The position numbers and the translations under genes are program-made. Under the pieces are notes generated by a model that was not told the origin of the DNA, ran no database searches, and saw only the letters and a program-made list of their open reading frames with translations. A stretch of 64,000 nt of DNA, from contig VTFK01000160.1 in assembly GCA_009617715.1 (NCBI GenBank), positions 124,001 through 188,000 of the forward strand, in the 5' to 3' direction. This document shows, piece after piece, positions 11,860-23,579 of this stretch. Position 1 is the stretch's first letter. Each line of letters begins with the position of its first letter. This stretch comes from Plectrocnemia conspersa. Taxonomy: Eukaryota; Arthropoda; Insecta; Trichoptera; Polycentropodidae.

Positions 11860-12004
11860 CCTGTACTCTTCGGAGAGCTGGGTCCTGCGGGATGGAAAGC
11901 TCTCGTCGGGGTGGGGGTCGTTCGCGAGCTTTCGTGCGTCTCCGTCGCGGCTCGTGTGCACGTGCGGCAGCGGTCGCCGCTCGATAACCGGCTCGCCGAT
12001 CAGT
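11860..12004 (+). promoter_or_regulatory. Probable promoter of CadN
   Basis: GC content rises abruptly from about 11850. An arthropod-type initiator TCAGT lies at 12000-12004, followed by a GC-rich stretch ending in a strong splice donor. No TATA box is at the matching distance. The exact start site is inferred. Confidence 0.4.
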
Positions 12005-12096
12005 GCTCGCTCGGCTGTCGCGCGAGTAGTCTGTGTGTTGCGCGCGCGCGTCCCGCTGTCAACTCCGATCGCTCGAAATCAGACCGAATTCGACAC
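12002..12096 (+). other. CadN: Probable non-coding first exon of CadN (5' UTR)
   Basis: A CpG-rich stretch ends with a consensus donor (ACAC then GTAAGTAT, intron from 12097). The next acceptor with a plausible role is at 18698-18699, directly before the CadN coding exon. No start codon opens a long frame across the junction, so it is read as leader. The start at 12002 is inferred from an initiator motif; transcripts could begin upstream. Confidence 0.5.
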
Positions 12097-12229
12097 GTAA
12101 GTATCCGCGACATGAGTGAAAAACCCTCCGCGAACCCCTCGAGGACCCGCCCGTCAAGTTAAACCCGAAGATAATCAGTGTTTATTTACGGGAGTGTTTG
12201 TTTATATGCAGCAGTGATAAAGGTGGCGG

Positions 12230-12760
12230 CGCGTGAGTTCGAATTTCGCGCGCGTTTCGATCGATCCGTCGAAAGATCGACGCAGTGTTACTAGTGTTGA
12301 TAATGTGTGATATTTACATTTTTGAAAAAATAATTTCATCGCTCGTTTATTTGCTCGTTTTAGCTATGATCTATCGCTATGATGATTTTAAAAATGCTAT
12401 CATTAGTGTCCCGCACGTGTTCCCGTGTACTCCCGGTGCCGGTGCACGCTTCGTTCCCGGGACACGAAGGGGAGAGGGCGCGGGGGTGGAGTCGCGCGCC
12501 GCCCGTATTGATCGGTCGCGGCGCGCCAACCGCGCAACTATTAATACAACCGACGCGACGTCCAAAATATAAATAAAACGAACAGTCCGACTTCAAATGT
12601 GAAATCTCCGCCATTTTGTCGCCTTTCTGAAAAAATGCTTCTTCCCCACGGGCGGCGAAAAGGCGCGTCGCTTTTGGCTCGCAGCGTGACAGGTTTCAGC
12701 GGCGCGGCCAACGCAGTGTTACCACGCGAAAAACCACCCCCCTTATTGGAAAACTCGCTT
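12230..12760. promoter_or_regulatory. CpG-rich island in CadN intron 1
   Basis: Long CpG-rich stretch (densest at 12410-12540 and 12650-12730) just downstream of the first exon. It contains CGCCATTTTG at 12609-12618, a Pho/YY1-type core. Four overlapping open frames on both strands reflect base composition rather than coding. It may be part of the promoter or a second start region. Confidence 0.35.
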
Positions 12761-12924
12761 CGACTTCTTATCACTTATGTATTCTTACTTGTTCCGCTGA
12801 ATAGCATTTTTAATACGAGTAGAATGTCATGACTTTTCAGTACTACTTGATATTTCATCTAAAATAAGCGTTTCACCTACGATAGCCATTCTATTTTTCT
12901 ATAAAAATCCTCATTAATTATTTT

Positions 12925-13035
12925 TTTATATACTTTGCCGTATTCTTAAATATATGTGTATGTTGATCATCTATGATCAGAAATTTTCGATGTGCGCAAT
13001 TTTTATCCGTACAATAATCACCCATACGTATGTAT
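12925..13035. repeat. Dispersed repeat, copy A
   Basis: Shares with 28765-28885 the ordered blocks CGTATTCTTAAATATAT, TTGATCATCTAT and AATAATCAC with similar spacing. Probably an old non-autonomous element; family not recognised. Confidence 0.45.
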
Positions 13036-14459
13036 ATGTTTATTACTTCCACTTAATACATCGCGAAAGAAATAAATCTTACAAAAATATGTTACCAATC
13101 ATAAAGAAAAATGTTTTTTATTAATAATAAAAAAATGTACTATTATTAGTTAATTCAAATCAAATTGAGCTGAAACACTGTAATGTTTGTGTATATAAAC
13201 ATCCATCAAATATAGTCTAGGAACTGCTAAAAAACGTTCACCCAAAAGTGGTTGTATAAATTACACTTAAAGCCATTGCTATGATTTATTGAGTTATTTT
13301 AGTTATTCTTGGAATGCAATTTAAGTAACCCAACATTTTTGAATAGTAAATATGACTAAGCGAAATTCTGGATTACGATCAAATTATATAGCAAATATAT
13401 TTTTTTATTACATTATAGTCAGTACTAACTTTTTAACCTTACAAAGTGATCACTTTGAGTCTTAAATACGTATATACATAAATGGAATCGGATATTTAGG
13501 GACTACTTTTGAACGAAGCAATTGCTACACAATTACGCATTATATGTATATTTAAAAAAATATACTAAATTATTTTCTTAAAAATATACATATACATTAT
13601 AAATTATTTATAAATAAATATTTTCTAGTCTTGCTAAGTCACAGTTTAATTAGATTAATTAGATAGATGATGGATAAAGTTAAATCAATTACCTGTGCTT
13701 AGTATTTACGATTTCTCGAGAAAATAAATTGTAGACTGTACTTTTTAGAAAGTCGTTAATGACCTTATATGTAATCAAAACAGTAAATGATAAATGTTAT
13801 TAATTGCCTTAGAATCATATATGTAAAATATATAGTATAAAACATGTTAAAATATATACAAACTTACGTATTTGATTATGTTTTTTAGTTATAAAAAATA
13901 GGCTCGTTATAAATGGACGTAGGTTTAACCATAGATGAGCCATCCCTCAGTTGCTGTAAATTTACCGCTCGTTTCAAATACATTTAACACTTTTTAATTA
14001 GAGCGCAATATTTATCACCATTATATAGAGAAATTGGTAAGATTTGCTTTTACTTTAATAATATTTGTTATCGAAATTATGATGTTTTTATTACTACTAC
14101 TACCTTGCTACAGTTTATTTAAAAATATTTTTTAATATTATAGTACATATGATAAGGCGTATGAACTGTAAAAATGATAACCTGCTATAATTAAGTGTCG
14201 AAACTAGATAATTTTATCATTATATTATGTGACAGTATTTTAATAAAATAACTATCATTATTTGCGAAGTTCAATAGGCAAGTTTATCGTTAGCTTGAAT
14301 GACTGAAAGGTCTGTAAGGGATAATGCCATTATTGATATATGATTGTTGTGGTTAAATTCCTAAATGTTATTCGCGTTCTTTTTACATTCAGTTCACATA
14401 AAATAGTCTCTTGATGCATATCCTATATTATATATTAAATGGGAAGTCGTATAAAAAAC

Positions 14460-14830
14460 GACAGTGCCTAACAATCGGATTGCGGTATGTCACATTGAAA
14501 CGCAGTGACCGGTCACAGTTAACGGAAGTCAAATAGTTTAATTGAGTCAATTCAGTGCAGTGACCATTTCGTCGTTTTTTCACGTCAGCTGTTGTCATAA
14601 TGTGCTTCCCAGCAGCACCGCTATTCTTAAACGATCAGAGGTCACCAAGGGTGGGCTGTGTGCCAGTAGAGCCGACGAAATACTTGTAAAATAAGCAGTA
14701 TTTATAAGCCGGGCAACAAGAAAAGGTTTACGATCTCTTTTATACGAATAACTCGGTTGGTTAACCACGTGGAATAACCTCTAGTTAGGACTGTCCTCCA
14801 GTCACACGACGTACGTATTACGTACGCGTT
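14460..14830. promoter_or_regulatory. Palindrome-rich candidate regulatory block
   Basis: Less AT-rich than its surroundings. It contains two strong palindromes, GTGACCGGTCAC (14505-14516) and CGTACGTA-T-TACGTACG (14810-14826), plus E-boxes CAGCTG (14586-14591) and CCACGTGG (14765-14772). No coding frame. Confidence 0.35.
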
Positions 14831-15399
14831 TTGCTTCTGCTTCATAAACACGTATAATGTTATGAACGTTGAATAGTGAAGCGATGTTAATTAATATAAA
14901 TAAATGCAAACTTATGCTATTTTGCTATGAAATTATGTAATTATGTAAAAAATAATTTATTTTAAATTTGTGAAGATTTTTTTCATCATCACTTTTGTTT
15001 TAATTAGTGTTTTCTTATCTTATATTAAGGTTTATTTTCTGGGTTTTCGCTGATTTTTATTAATTGAATTTATTATGTAATGCTATCCCTTAAGTATTCA
15101 GTATAATGTCTATAAGAAACAGAATAAATATGAAAACTTTTAAAGAAGATTACAAAAATTTAACACAAACATTTTAATAAAAGTTCAACACTAATAAATA
15201 TTTTTATGCGAATGCACATTTTTACAAATACTTTGAGGTTGTAAAATTAAGGCAAAAATAGTCCGGTATATTTTCACTGTTCGCAGCATTTTAGGAAGAT
15301 GTACAAAATGTGTTTTATATCGCGTAAAAATGCAGATATTTCAATGATTATTAGTTACATAAAGCACTTTCTTGTATAGTTATGCAAAAACAGAATCAG

Positions 15400-15850
15400 A
15401 GCCAGTTAAGCCCCGGATGCGGTTAACCGTCCGACGCTCAAGTTCAAAATCTCGGTTGAGATTTTTTCCCCGTCCCCAAGAATGGTACAATTACGTCGGG
15501 AACATAGAAATTGATTTCTCGGATGTTATCTGAAGTGTTCCTGTTTTGTCACATCGGGTCCCTAAACCGCACCGAGCAGGGAGATCGACTCTCGAGATAA
15601 ACGACCGAAATTACACCGCTCATATCAACGGGCGATCTACGAGCCGCTAATGGTCCCGAGGAGGAGGAGGCTGTATCTCGTCTCTCAATCTCTCGACACT
15701 CCTCACGGAATGCGCGCGTAAATATCGCCCAGTTGGGCCTTGTTATGTGTACACACACTGATATTTTTTGGTCGTATAAAATATACCAATTTCGACCATC
15801 TGTCGGCGGTAAATAAGGGCCTAAGGGAAAATATAACACTTCCTCATTTG
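15400..15850. other. GC-richer island, function unknown
   Basis: Moderately GC-rich and non-repetitive, with a minus-strand open frame of 96 codons lacking recognisable domains. Candidate conserved non-coding sequence; nothing more can be said. Confidence 0.25.
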
Positions 15851-18711
15851 GTAAATAAATTTTCAGTGCGCTAGCGAAGCGTTAAAACGGCGAGCAAATA
15901 ATTGGACAAATTAACGAAGCGTGGATGTATTCTATTAATTAATTATGTTGTAGGTTATACATGGTTAGAAACATATTTTAGAGAAATTTACAGCAACATA
16001 TAGAATAACATCTTATGTTTAAAAAAATCATTCCAATAGGCCATCTGTATGTCTAATCTTGCTATTTTGGCTTATTGACTCTACACGTATTTATCAGTGC
16101 CCATTGTATCGCAACTATAATATATCAACAAACAGGACATTTTTGTGTTTAAAAGATATCAACAAGATATTAGACCACTGCCATTTAAATTTGGTCACGA
16201 AACCCTTCAATATATGACACAACATAACACAACTCTAATATACTCGTAAGATCACTTCGTATGTGATCTTCTACAGCCTCTATTTGACACGCAATGTCTA
16301 GATCAAGTACCACTGTCGGAATACACTATATTTTATTTTTTAATCAAAACAAGAATCAAAAATCTTTGCAAAGATAATACATGTTCAACAGTTTTGATAA
16401 GATGTAGTTAAGCACTTATTAATTGTTATAATTAACATTAAAATATGTATGTATGTTTTACTGTTATCTTAAATAATAAATTAAATTAACTGTTTCAGTA
16501 AAATAATATTTTAATGTATTTTAACCGAAAGGTACATATGTATGTATATATTAAACTAGCAAAAATATATTTTAACTGATAGGCGTTAGTGAAATTATAT
16601 GCTCAATTTGACAGTTGCGAATCGTTCATTTGCTGTTCAAACACAAACTAAACCTTAACAAATTTACCTAATGAAAGATAAAAATGATTAGGACAAGTTG
16701 GATTTGCTTAATTTGTTAGGTTTGAGTTTGAAAATATAGATTAAATGTGCAAAAAGCAATAAAGACAACAATGATTTGCAAACAAATTTTAATACAAACG
16801 GAGCCGCGTCAAAAAATTACAATCTGTCCATTTTAATAATAATGTTTATTGTGAAAGTTCTACATAGAAAGAGGGCGCTTTTGAAGGCAATGTTCCGCTG
16901 GCAGCTCCTATGTACATAACGCCTGATATTTTTCTCAAATTATATCTTAAAATTAATAATATTATAAATAAGAAAACTAAATAAATAAAACATATTTTAA
17001 ATATTTAATTTATTATATAAATATTTCTTTATAATTGAATATAACAATTATTATAAATATAATTAAAAATAATTTACAGTAGTATCATATTGCCCCATTT
17101 TATTGATTTTTTTTAATTAAAAATAAATTTCAATAGGTAATATTCTAATTAAAAACTTGTAATAAATAAATACAGTTAAAAAAATATATTTTAAAATTAT
17201 TATAATACCGTTTTATATTATATTATAAATATTTAATTTAACTTTAAAAGTTAATTCTGCTAAAATGTTTTTTTTTTATATAATATACACCTTAAACGAT
17301 ATAATACAGAATAAATAGTTTTTTCTTGTTATTATATTTAATGATCATTAAATTATGTTTATAAATATCATTAAAAATAGCTTGGACATAAAGGGTTAAA
17401 CTTATTAATCCATTCTCAATTAAATCTTATCTTATAAAATAATATATTTTTAAACTGTTTTATTGTTTTCAAAAATATTACGAAGAGTGTGATATAACTT
17501 TCAATTGTTTGATTTGAATATGTAATTAAATTCATTTATTAGATTTTTATAATAGTGCATTGAAGCAATGGCTGAGTATTCTTTTATTATATAAAGTGTT
17601 TTATACTAATAATATATTTAAAATGTCTGCATTGACCAGTTAGCTTATTAGTTATAAGTACTAAAGCCATGACCATTGTCGATTCTTTACAATTCCAACC
17701 GTGCCTATGGGCTAACCCACGAAATTACTGCATTGCGTGCAATAAATAATAGAAGCAATGCACTTGTATAGAGATACGCCCCGCCCTTGCGCCATTCCGT
17801 AGAAATGTGCTTTAGTTCTACACCACGCCACTTTTTTATTTATCTTCTCACTCCACATTATTCTTTGTTCTCTCTGCATTTGATTTCAATTCGAATTATT
17901 AGCCTTCAGTTTGATTGAGTACCAAAAAAACATCCATTCTCCACTTTCATAATAACTATTTTTTTCAAGTTTGTTCGGCAGCGAAGGGTTTAAGATACCA
18001 CTCCGACGTGGGTCGACGATATATTGCGATTTGCTCGTATTTTTCTCCAACAAAAGAGGAGAATGTCACGTGGGCCGGGAGAACTATTCCATTGAAACCT
18101 ATTTATGGTTGGCCTTTTTTTATTTACGTGGCATTTTTTTAGTCAACAGGCGGGATTAAAATCTATCCTCGTCCGCGTCGTTTGTATGATACTTTAGCGC
18201 TGATCGATTTTGGAAATTTGATCGTTCGACACCCAAAACGTCAGTTTGTTTTATTTCCCTTCAAAAGGCGACGATACGATCACTCCCTCGATATATACAC
18301 AAAAAAAAGGAAAAGAGTGTGCGTCAGGCGTGAATAATTCAATTCGTCGTTTCGTAAAACGTACAATGAGCATTAAGATTGCTTTTTATGGAATTCCACA
18401 ATTTCCGAGGGGTAAAAATTCTATTAATTATGAAAGAAATGTCAGGAGGGGGGTTTCACTGGTTTTATTAAACATTTAGAATTCAGAAGGGGCAAGTATG
18501 ACCTTTAAGTTTCGTGCGAATGTTTATTTTTGTATATGCATCAGTATATTCAAGGGTCGTTTATTGCATTGTTTTCTTTTTACTGATATGATTCTGTTGA
18601 TGTTATCGTTAGTATGTACTAAATATGTTTTAATTTAATTAAATTGACTAATGTCGTCATTTATGACTGTTATTAAAATAAGATTGTGTTTATTTTCAGA
18701 CGGATTAACGC

Positions 18712-18746
18712 ATGGGAAGATGAGGCTGGAGATAAACAGCACATAG
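18712..18746 (+). other. Two overlapping upstream ORFs in the CadN leader
   Basis: uORF1 (18712-18723) reads ATG GGA AGA TGA. Its stop overlaps the ATG of uORF2 (18720-18746, encoding MRLEINST) in the tetranucleotide ATGA. Both end before the CadN start at 18777. Confidence 0.6.
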
Positions 18747-18776
18747 CCCTAGAATAGATTGGCTCAGGCAGCAAGG

Positions 18777-20134
18777 ATGGAGCGGACCAGGTTTTGGAGA
18801 AGACAGTGCGCTAAGCCGCTGGGGCTCATGATGCTCCTGCTGGCTGAAGCCGCCTGTCAAAACGTTCTACCTCACGACGTTCATCCGGGTTTCAGTGTGA
18901 AAAAGTTCTCAACGAATCTATCGTCAAACTTTATACAGTATAAAATTATGGACCCGGAGTATTCAAAGTTTTTTACAGTTCTTGGCGACGGTTTAGTTAT
19001 GACCACGTCTGACTTGACGCCGCTCATAAACCAACCCGTTAATCTTTTCGTCATGGAACAGACGCCGAATAGCACAGCCACCCATCTCATACCCATATAC
19101 GTGCTGGACCGCAGAGAAATTCTACAGTTCAAAGCCGACGTGTTGCAGGCGCAGGGTGAGGTCATGGAAAACGCACCAGCCGGCACCAAAGTGGAAAACA
19201 TACCCTTGATCCTAGCCACGTCGATACATAGCACTTATCCAATCACGTACAGGATAATATCGGGTAATCAAGACGCTGCTTTCGCGTTCCAGGACAGCGT
19301 CACGCTGAAGATTCCATCCCAATTTGACCGTCGATCACGAGAACAGGGGAGCCTGGTTGGTGACTGCTAAGCCATTGGATAAAGAGAAGAAGGCTTTGTA
19401 CGATTTGAAAATCCAAGCCAGCGACTTTAGAGGCGTGAACAAAGCGTTAGCGAAAGTGGCCGTTTACGTCGTGAACGAAAACGAAAATTCGCCCGTGTTC
19501 GTGAAAAAGGTGTATCGGTTCGCGGTGAACGGCACTAAAGTTTTAGACAATAACGGCAACGAGACAATCAGCTGGAAGAGGTTCACGTCTATCGGAAAGG
19601 TCGAAGCCAAAGACGAGGACGGAGACAGGGTGGCTTATAGCTTATCGTCTCCCAGCAATCTTGTGGTCATCGTTCCGCAAACGGGCGAGATCATGTTGAC
19701 CGGCGAACCGGAACTGCCAGAAGTCGAGATAAAAGTAGAAGCTCACGATTTAGCTACTCCATCGTTAAAATCGAAAGTTCCGACTAAGGTTTTCATCGAG
19801 TTCTTACCGCCTACTTTGGATAGCGAGACCAGGATAGATATGGATAACGAAATACCTCAAGTTTTACACAGGGACAAGCGCAGGGTGACCAGAGCTGTCA
19901 GGCCCACCAAAAGGATCGAATTCACAGAGGCCGACGGCGAAACCGAAGGTCGCAGCGTTTTCCAACTGGAGAAGGAAACCGACAAGGAAACGTTCAAGAT
20001 TCGCGATGAAAATGTGTGGGTCACGGTTGATTCGAGTGGTGTTGTGAAAGTTAAAAAGAAGTGGGACTTCGAAGAGCTTGGACCGGAGAAGACCATCGAC
20101 TTTTGGGTGACCATCACGAACGCAGGAAACGGAG
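18777..20134 (+). CDS. CadN: Neural-cadherin (CadN), first coding exon, with a one-base frameshift
   Basis: N-terminal part of the neuronal classical cadherin, a homophilic adhesion receptor used in axon guidance and synapse targeting. The exon begins at 18700 after TATTTTCAG. ATG 18777 has purine at -3 and G at +4, and opens a signal-peptide-like stretch (LGLMMLLLAEA). The text is characteristic of insect CadN: VMTTSDLTPL, EQTPNST, SPSNLVVIVPQTGEIML, RAVRPTKRIEFTEADG. A furin-type RDKR site (19870-19881) precedes the last of these, as in the family. Cadherin calcium-linker motifs occur (VNENENSPVF, KDEDGDR). Codons run in one frame to 19313 and in another from 19315 to the donor GTGAGT at 20135 (phase 1). 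One extra C in ATTCCAT near 19314 explains the shift, since ignoring it gives a continuous cadherin reading. The remaining exons, including most cadherin repeats, the LamG/EGF region and the membrane segment, lie beyond the window. Confidence 0.93.
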
Positions 20135-22049
20135 GTGAGTCATATTTTAATTATTATTAAAAATTCACGTTTATTTTTGGTCTCGCTTTAAAATTAGCAG
20201 GGAATTCAATTAGCGTTTTCTCGCGATGAAAGCTGTCTAATAAATTGTAAGGATTAATAAAAGCTCAATTATGCTTACCGGATTTGCCTTTATTCTTGAT
20301 TACTTGAGAGAAATTTCGCGCGGATTCATCAAAATCGCTGCCTTCAATGGGACCGTAATTTAGTTGGAGATGTTTATCGAACCCTTATTTAATGCGATTA
20401 ATTCACCATGTCGTATAACGCGTCGGAAATCTGGTATAACATTGCAAAGGTTATTAAATTAATGTAATATATAAAAAATGAAGTTTGAATTTCTTGAGAA
20501 TGTAATGCAAAGACATCTTCCTTTACTATTTTTAATTAAAAGGTGTTTGCAAACCTCTGCTCATTGACAGAAGCAAATAGACTCATAATCTCCAATTTCA
20601 ATATTGAACTAAAAGCTTTTAATGAAATAAATCCGTTCTCCCAACATTGCACTTATGATGTCATAGTAAGCAAAGCATATACCGACTGTAAATTTAATCC
20701 TTTTCTGTTGTTAAATAATTATAACATAATTTATTTTCCGACATATTTTATCCTATTAGTCAAGAGGTTAACAACACATATACATATAGCAATAAAAATA
20801 CTTGTTTGATTATATTTAACAGGTAAAAATATATAGTAATAATATTTTATTAAAAATTTAGTGGATTTATATTAAGGCTTAATCATATTATTAAATATCT
20901 ATACACATTTATTGAACAGATTGAGAATGCTTAAAATCAAAATGTACCACATGTAAAATACGAGATCTTTTAGATAAAATAAATAATAACTTAATAATTT
21001 TGTGTGTACAAACCTTTGGGGCAAATATATTACTGTATGTTTACATATTAATATTGCTTTATGAATGATTTAAGTTTGACGTTCCACGTGTTTTATTAAC
21101 TTGGTGGGTTTGTTTAATCGTCATGTGGTTTATTTCTAGAGGGTGATGGTGTTACTTTTTAGGCGATACTACTATAAACTTATATTAAATGTAAAATCAG
21201 ATATATTATATGTAGCGTTTGAATCAAGCGTTTCTTTTAACCTAGGGGCTCTCAAAGTAGTCGATATGCCTATATATTAAATACATGTTATGATTTTATA
21301 TTATATGTAATTTTGAGACATGTTGATTTAAAAAATCAGTTTTTTAATGATTTTAGTAAAATAATTATTATAATGCATCGCTTTAGGCTTATTTATATTA
21401 AATGTATGCGATATAAAAATAACGTTAAAAAATTTTGCAAAGTTGTGAAATTCTTGATGGGGAAGATTAGTAAATAGTTAGGAAAATCTTAATCTATGTT
21501 AATTTGACAAATAATTTTAGTTTACTAAACCGACGAATAACATTTTAGCCAAAAAATATAAGGCGTTTTTTTCGTTTTTTTATTATTGATTTATTTTAAT
21601 TCATTCATTATATTAATGTTTTGCGTTTTAATTAGCTTAAAAATAAAAAGACAAAACACATGCTCTTCAATGTAAAATAACCATAATAATTTAATCATTG
21701 AATTAAATTTTTCTCAATATTTCGATCTTATGAACAGTTTTTACTTAACATTATTCAAAGTATTGTAATATATTTAATTTAGAAGCATTTTAAAAATAAA
21801 TATTTGTAAAATCATTATATGTGAAAAGCTAAAAAAAATGAAAACACATAATTAGCATGATTATGTTTTAATTTTTTTAGCATTTTGTGTTATAATTATA
21901 TAGTTTTTGGTTTTGATATCGAAAGGGTATGACATTGCAGCCAAATAGACTTTTGGAAAAGCTAGTAACAGTTTAGTTTATAAACAAACCATCTGATCAC
22001 CCCGTCCCAATCTTTTATTAGACAGGAAAAGGAATTAAAAAAAGTTTGG

Positions 22050-22600
22050 CTTAAATGTCATCTGGACTGTCAACTATTGATTTGATACTAATCTCGGTCA
22101 TTTTGACAGTTTATTTTCATTACTTTTTCACACATCATTCCTACGAGGGATTGACTTAAACATTTCAGTGACCCCGAAAACTATGGACTCGACACCAATA
22201 TCAGTCATTTTATTTATCTCAACTTCTCACCCTCCATGCTGATGGAGGATTAAAATTAGATTTAAACGGTTTCCGAGTGTCACTATTCATCTCAGTGACC
22301 CAGAAAACTATGGGCTCATCACCAATATCGGATTTTACATGTTATCTTCTTCCCCTAGGGGCTTAGAGATGTTTAATCCCTACAGTATACGGCTTTTAGT
22401 GTGTCACTATTCATCTCAGCGACACATAAAACTATAGACTCGACACCAATATCGATTTTTACATGTATTTTTACGGATAATAAATCATATGTGTACCAAG
22501 TTTGGTTGAAATTGCTCTAGACGTTCCATAGTTATGACATAACATACATACATATATATGCACACATCCATCCATTTTATGTATATATAAATTACAACAT
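22050..22600. repeat. Tandem repeat of about 125 bp with a mobile-element-like tail
   Basis: Three clear units and one weaker unit are aligned on CTATGGACTCGACACCAATATC-like text beginning at 22073 (weak), 22181, 22308 and 22432. The last unit runs into TACCAAGTTTGGTTGAAATT and then CATACATACATATATATGCAC, a kind of 3' tail common in insect interspersed repeats. No coding frame. Confidence 0.65.
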
Positions 22601-22769
22601 ATATATGTAGATGACACATTTGGATTTTAAATGATAGATCTTGGAAATTTTTTCATTGGCTTGTCGAGTTGTATTATTGTCGGCTGTGATTACGATGGAG
22701 CAGCTGGGTTTTGCCGAAACGTGTTTCCTGGACGATCCGCTGATTTCTCTCTTGGCGTCTCCAAGTCAC

Positions 22770-23060
22770 GTATTTATATTTGTGGTTCGATACAGTTCTG
22801 GCGTATCGCAGATGAAAATGTTTTCAAGCCAATTATATCGCATCTTGGACTTCGTAAAAAGAAACAGTTCAAATGGCCACTCAAGCGATCGGTAACTAAA
22901 GAGGTGAATAACAAAAGCAACGTGCACAGTTCTAGCGCGCGTTCTTTCCAAACATAGAGTAGTTTTTTCGGTGGTACTTATGGGTGATTAACGTCTCGGG
23001 ACGGATGTGTAATATTTCTAATTATCAATGTAATTATTTGGTCTTCTTTCCATTGCAGTA
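22770..23060. repeat. Diverged repeated segment, copy A
   Basis: Aligns over about 290 bases with 58420-58770. Two identical cores stand out: a 17-base block (22974-22990, GTACTTATGGGTGATTA) and a 25-base block ending CGTCTCGGGACGGATGTG (22985-23009). Two overlapping open frames (22631-22957 and 22641-22895) run through its left part, without recognisable domains. Confidence 0.6.
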
Positions 23061-23579
23061 AATATACTGGTGTGTGGTCTCATTTTCGAGACGGGTTGAT
23101 CACTTTTTTCGTTAGTTCGAAAATTATATTAAATTATAATAACCATAACATTGTAATAAACCAAACATTTAAATATAAGTAAAATAAAAAAAATATACTT
23201 TGCCATGAAAATGTGTTCTACAAAGTCAGTTTGGGTATCTGTGCTTAAAATTTAGTAATTGAAACAAATAAGCGATTCTTAAAGATTGAAGGGTTCCAGT
23301 GGTTGAATACTACTGATCTACGTTGAGGCTATATTTAAAATTTTATGGTATTATTATGCTAAGATCTTATAAAGCTATGTATTTTGATAAATAATATAAT
23401 TTCTTGAGAGGAGAATTTTTAGACTGTGCACATCAATTATGCATACCTCAACGTGCACTTTTACACCCCACCTGCGCTCTGCGCTATCTCCATCTAAATA
23501 ATTGATCAGAAAAGTGCATTATGCGGCGGCGGGATCCTCATATAGAATCCATAAGCTTCTTCTCCTCACGTCATTACAC

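Larger units (their letters stand above)
7301..11860. other. Intergenic DNA between XKR and CadN
   Basis: AT-rich spacer between two divergently transcribed genes. It holds a three-fold TTTACG repeat (7605-7624), a MITE-like palindromic repeat (7905-8340) and a short TG microsatellite. The stretch 10750-11310 is somewhat less AT-rich, but no protein, RNA or known repeat can be recognised in it. Confidence 0.6.
12097..18699 (+). other. CadN: CadN intron 1
   Basis: A 6.6-kb intron from donor GTAAGT to the acceptor TATTTTCAG. It is mostly AT-rich. GC-richer islands lie at 12230-12760, 14460-14830, 15400-15850 and 18000-18300; the last holds a CACGTG E-box at 18067-18072. Segments 13040-14450 and 15860-17990 show nothing I can identify. 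Confidence 0.5.

Noticed and set aside
12285..12832. Six overlapping open frames on both strands
   Set aside because: They result from the stop-poor CpG-rich sequence, with no domain or splice logic in any of them.
17915..18479. Open frames upstream of the CadN coding exon as an extra coding exon
   Set aside because: No signal peptide, cadherin text or matching splice sites; stops separate them from the coding exon.
19300..19330. A short intron as the reason for the CadN frame change
   Set aside because: No GT-AG pair fits. Removal of a single base restores the cadherin text, so an indel is far simpler.
18881..20117. Minus-strand open frames across the CadN exon
   Set aside because: Antisense shadows of the cadherin coding sequence.
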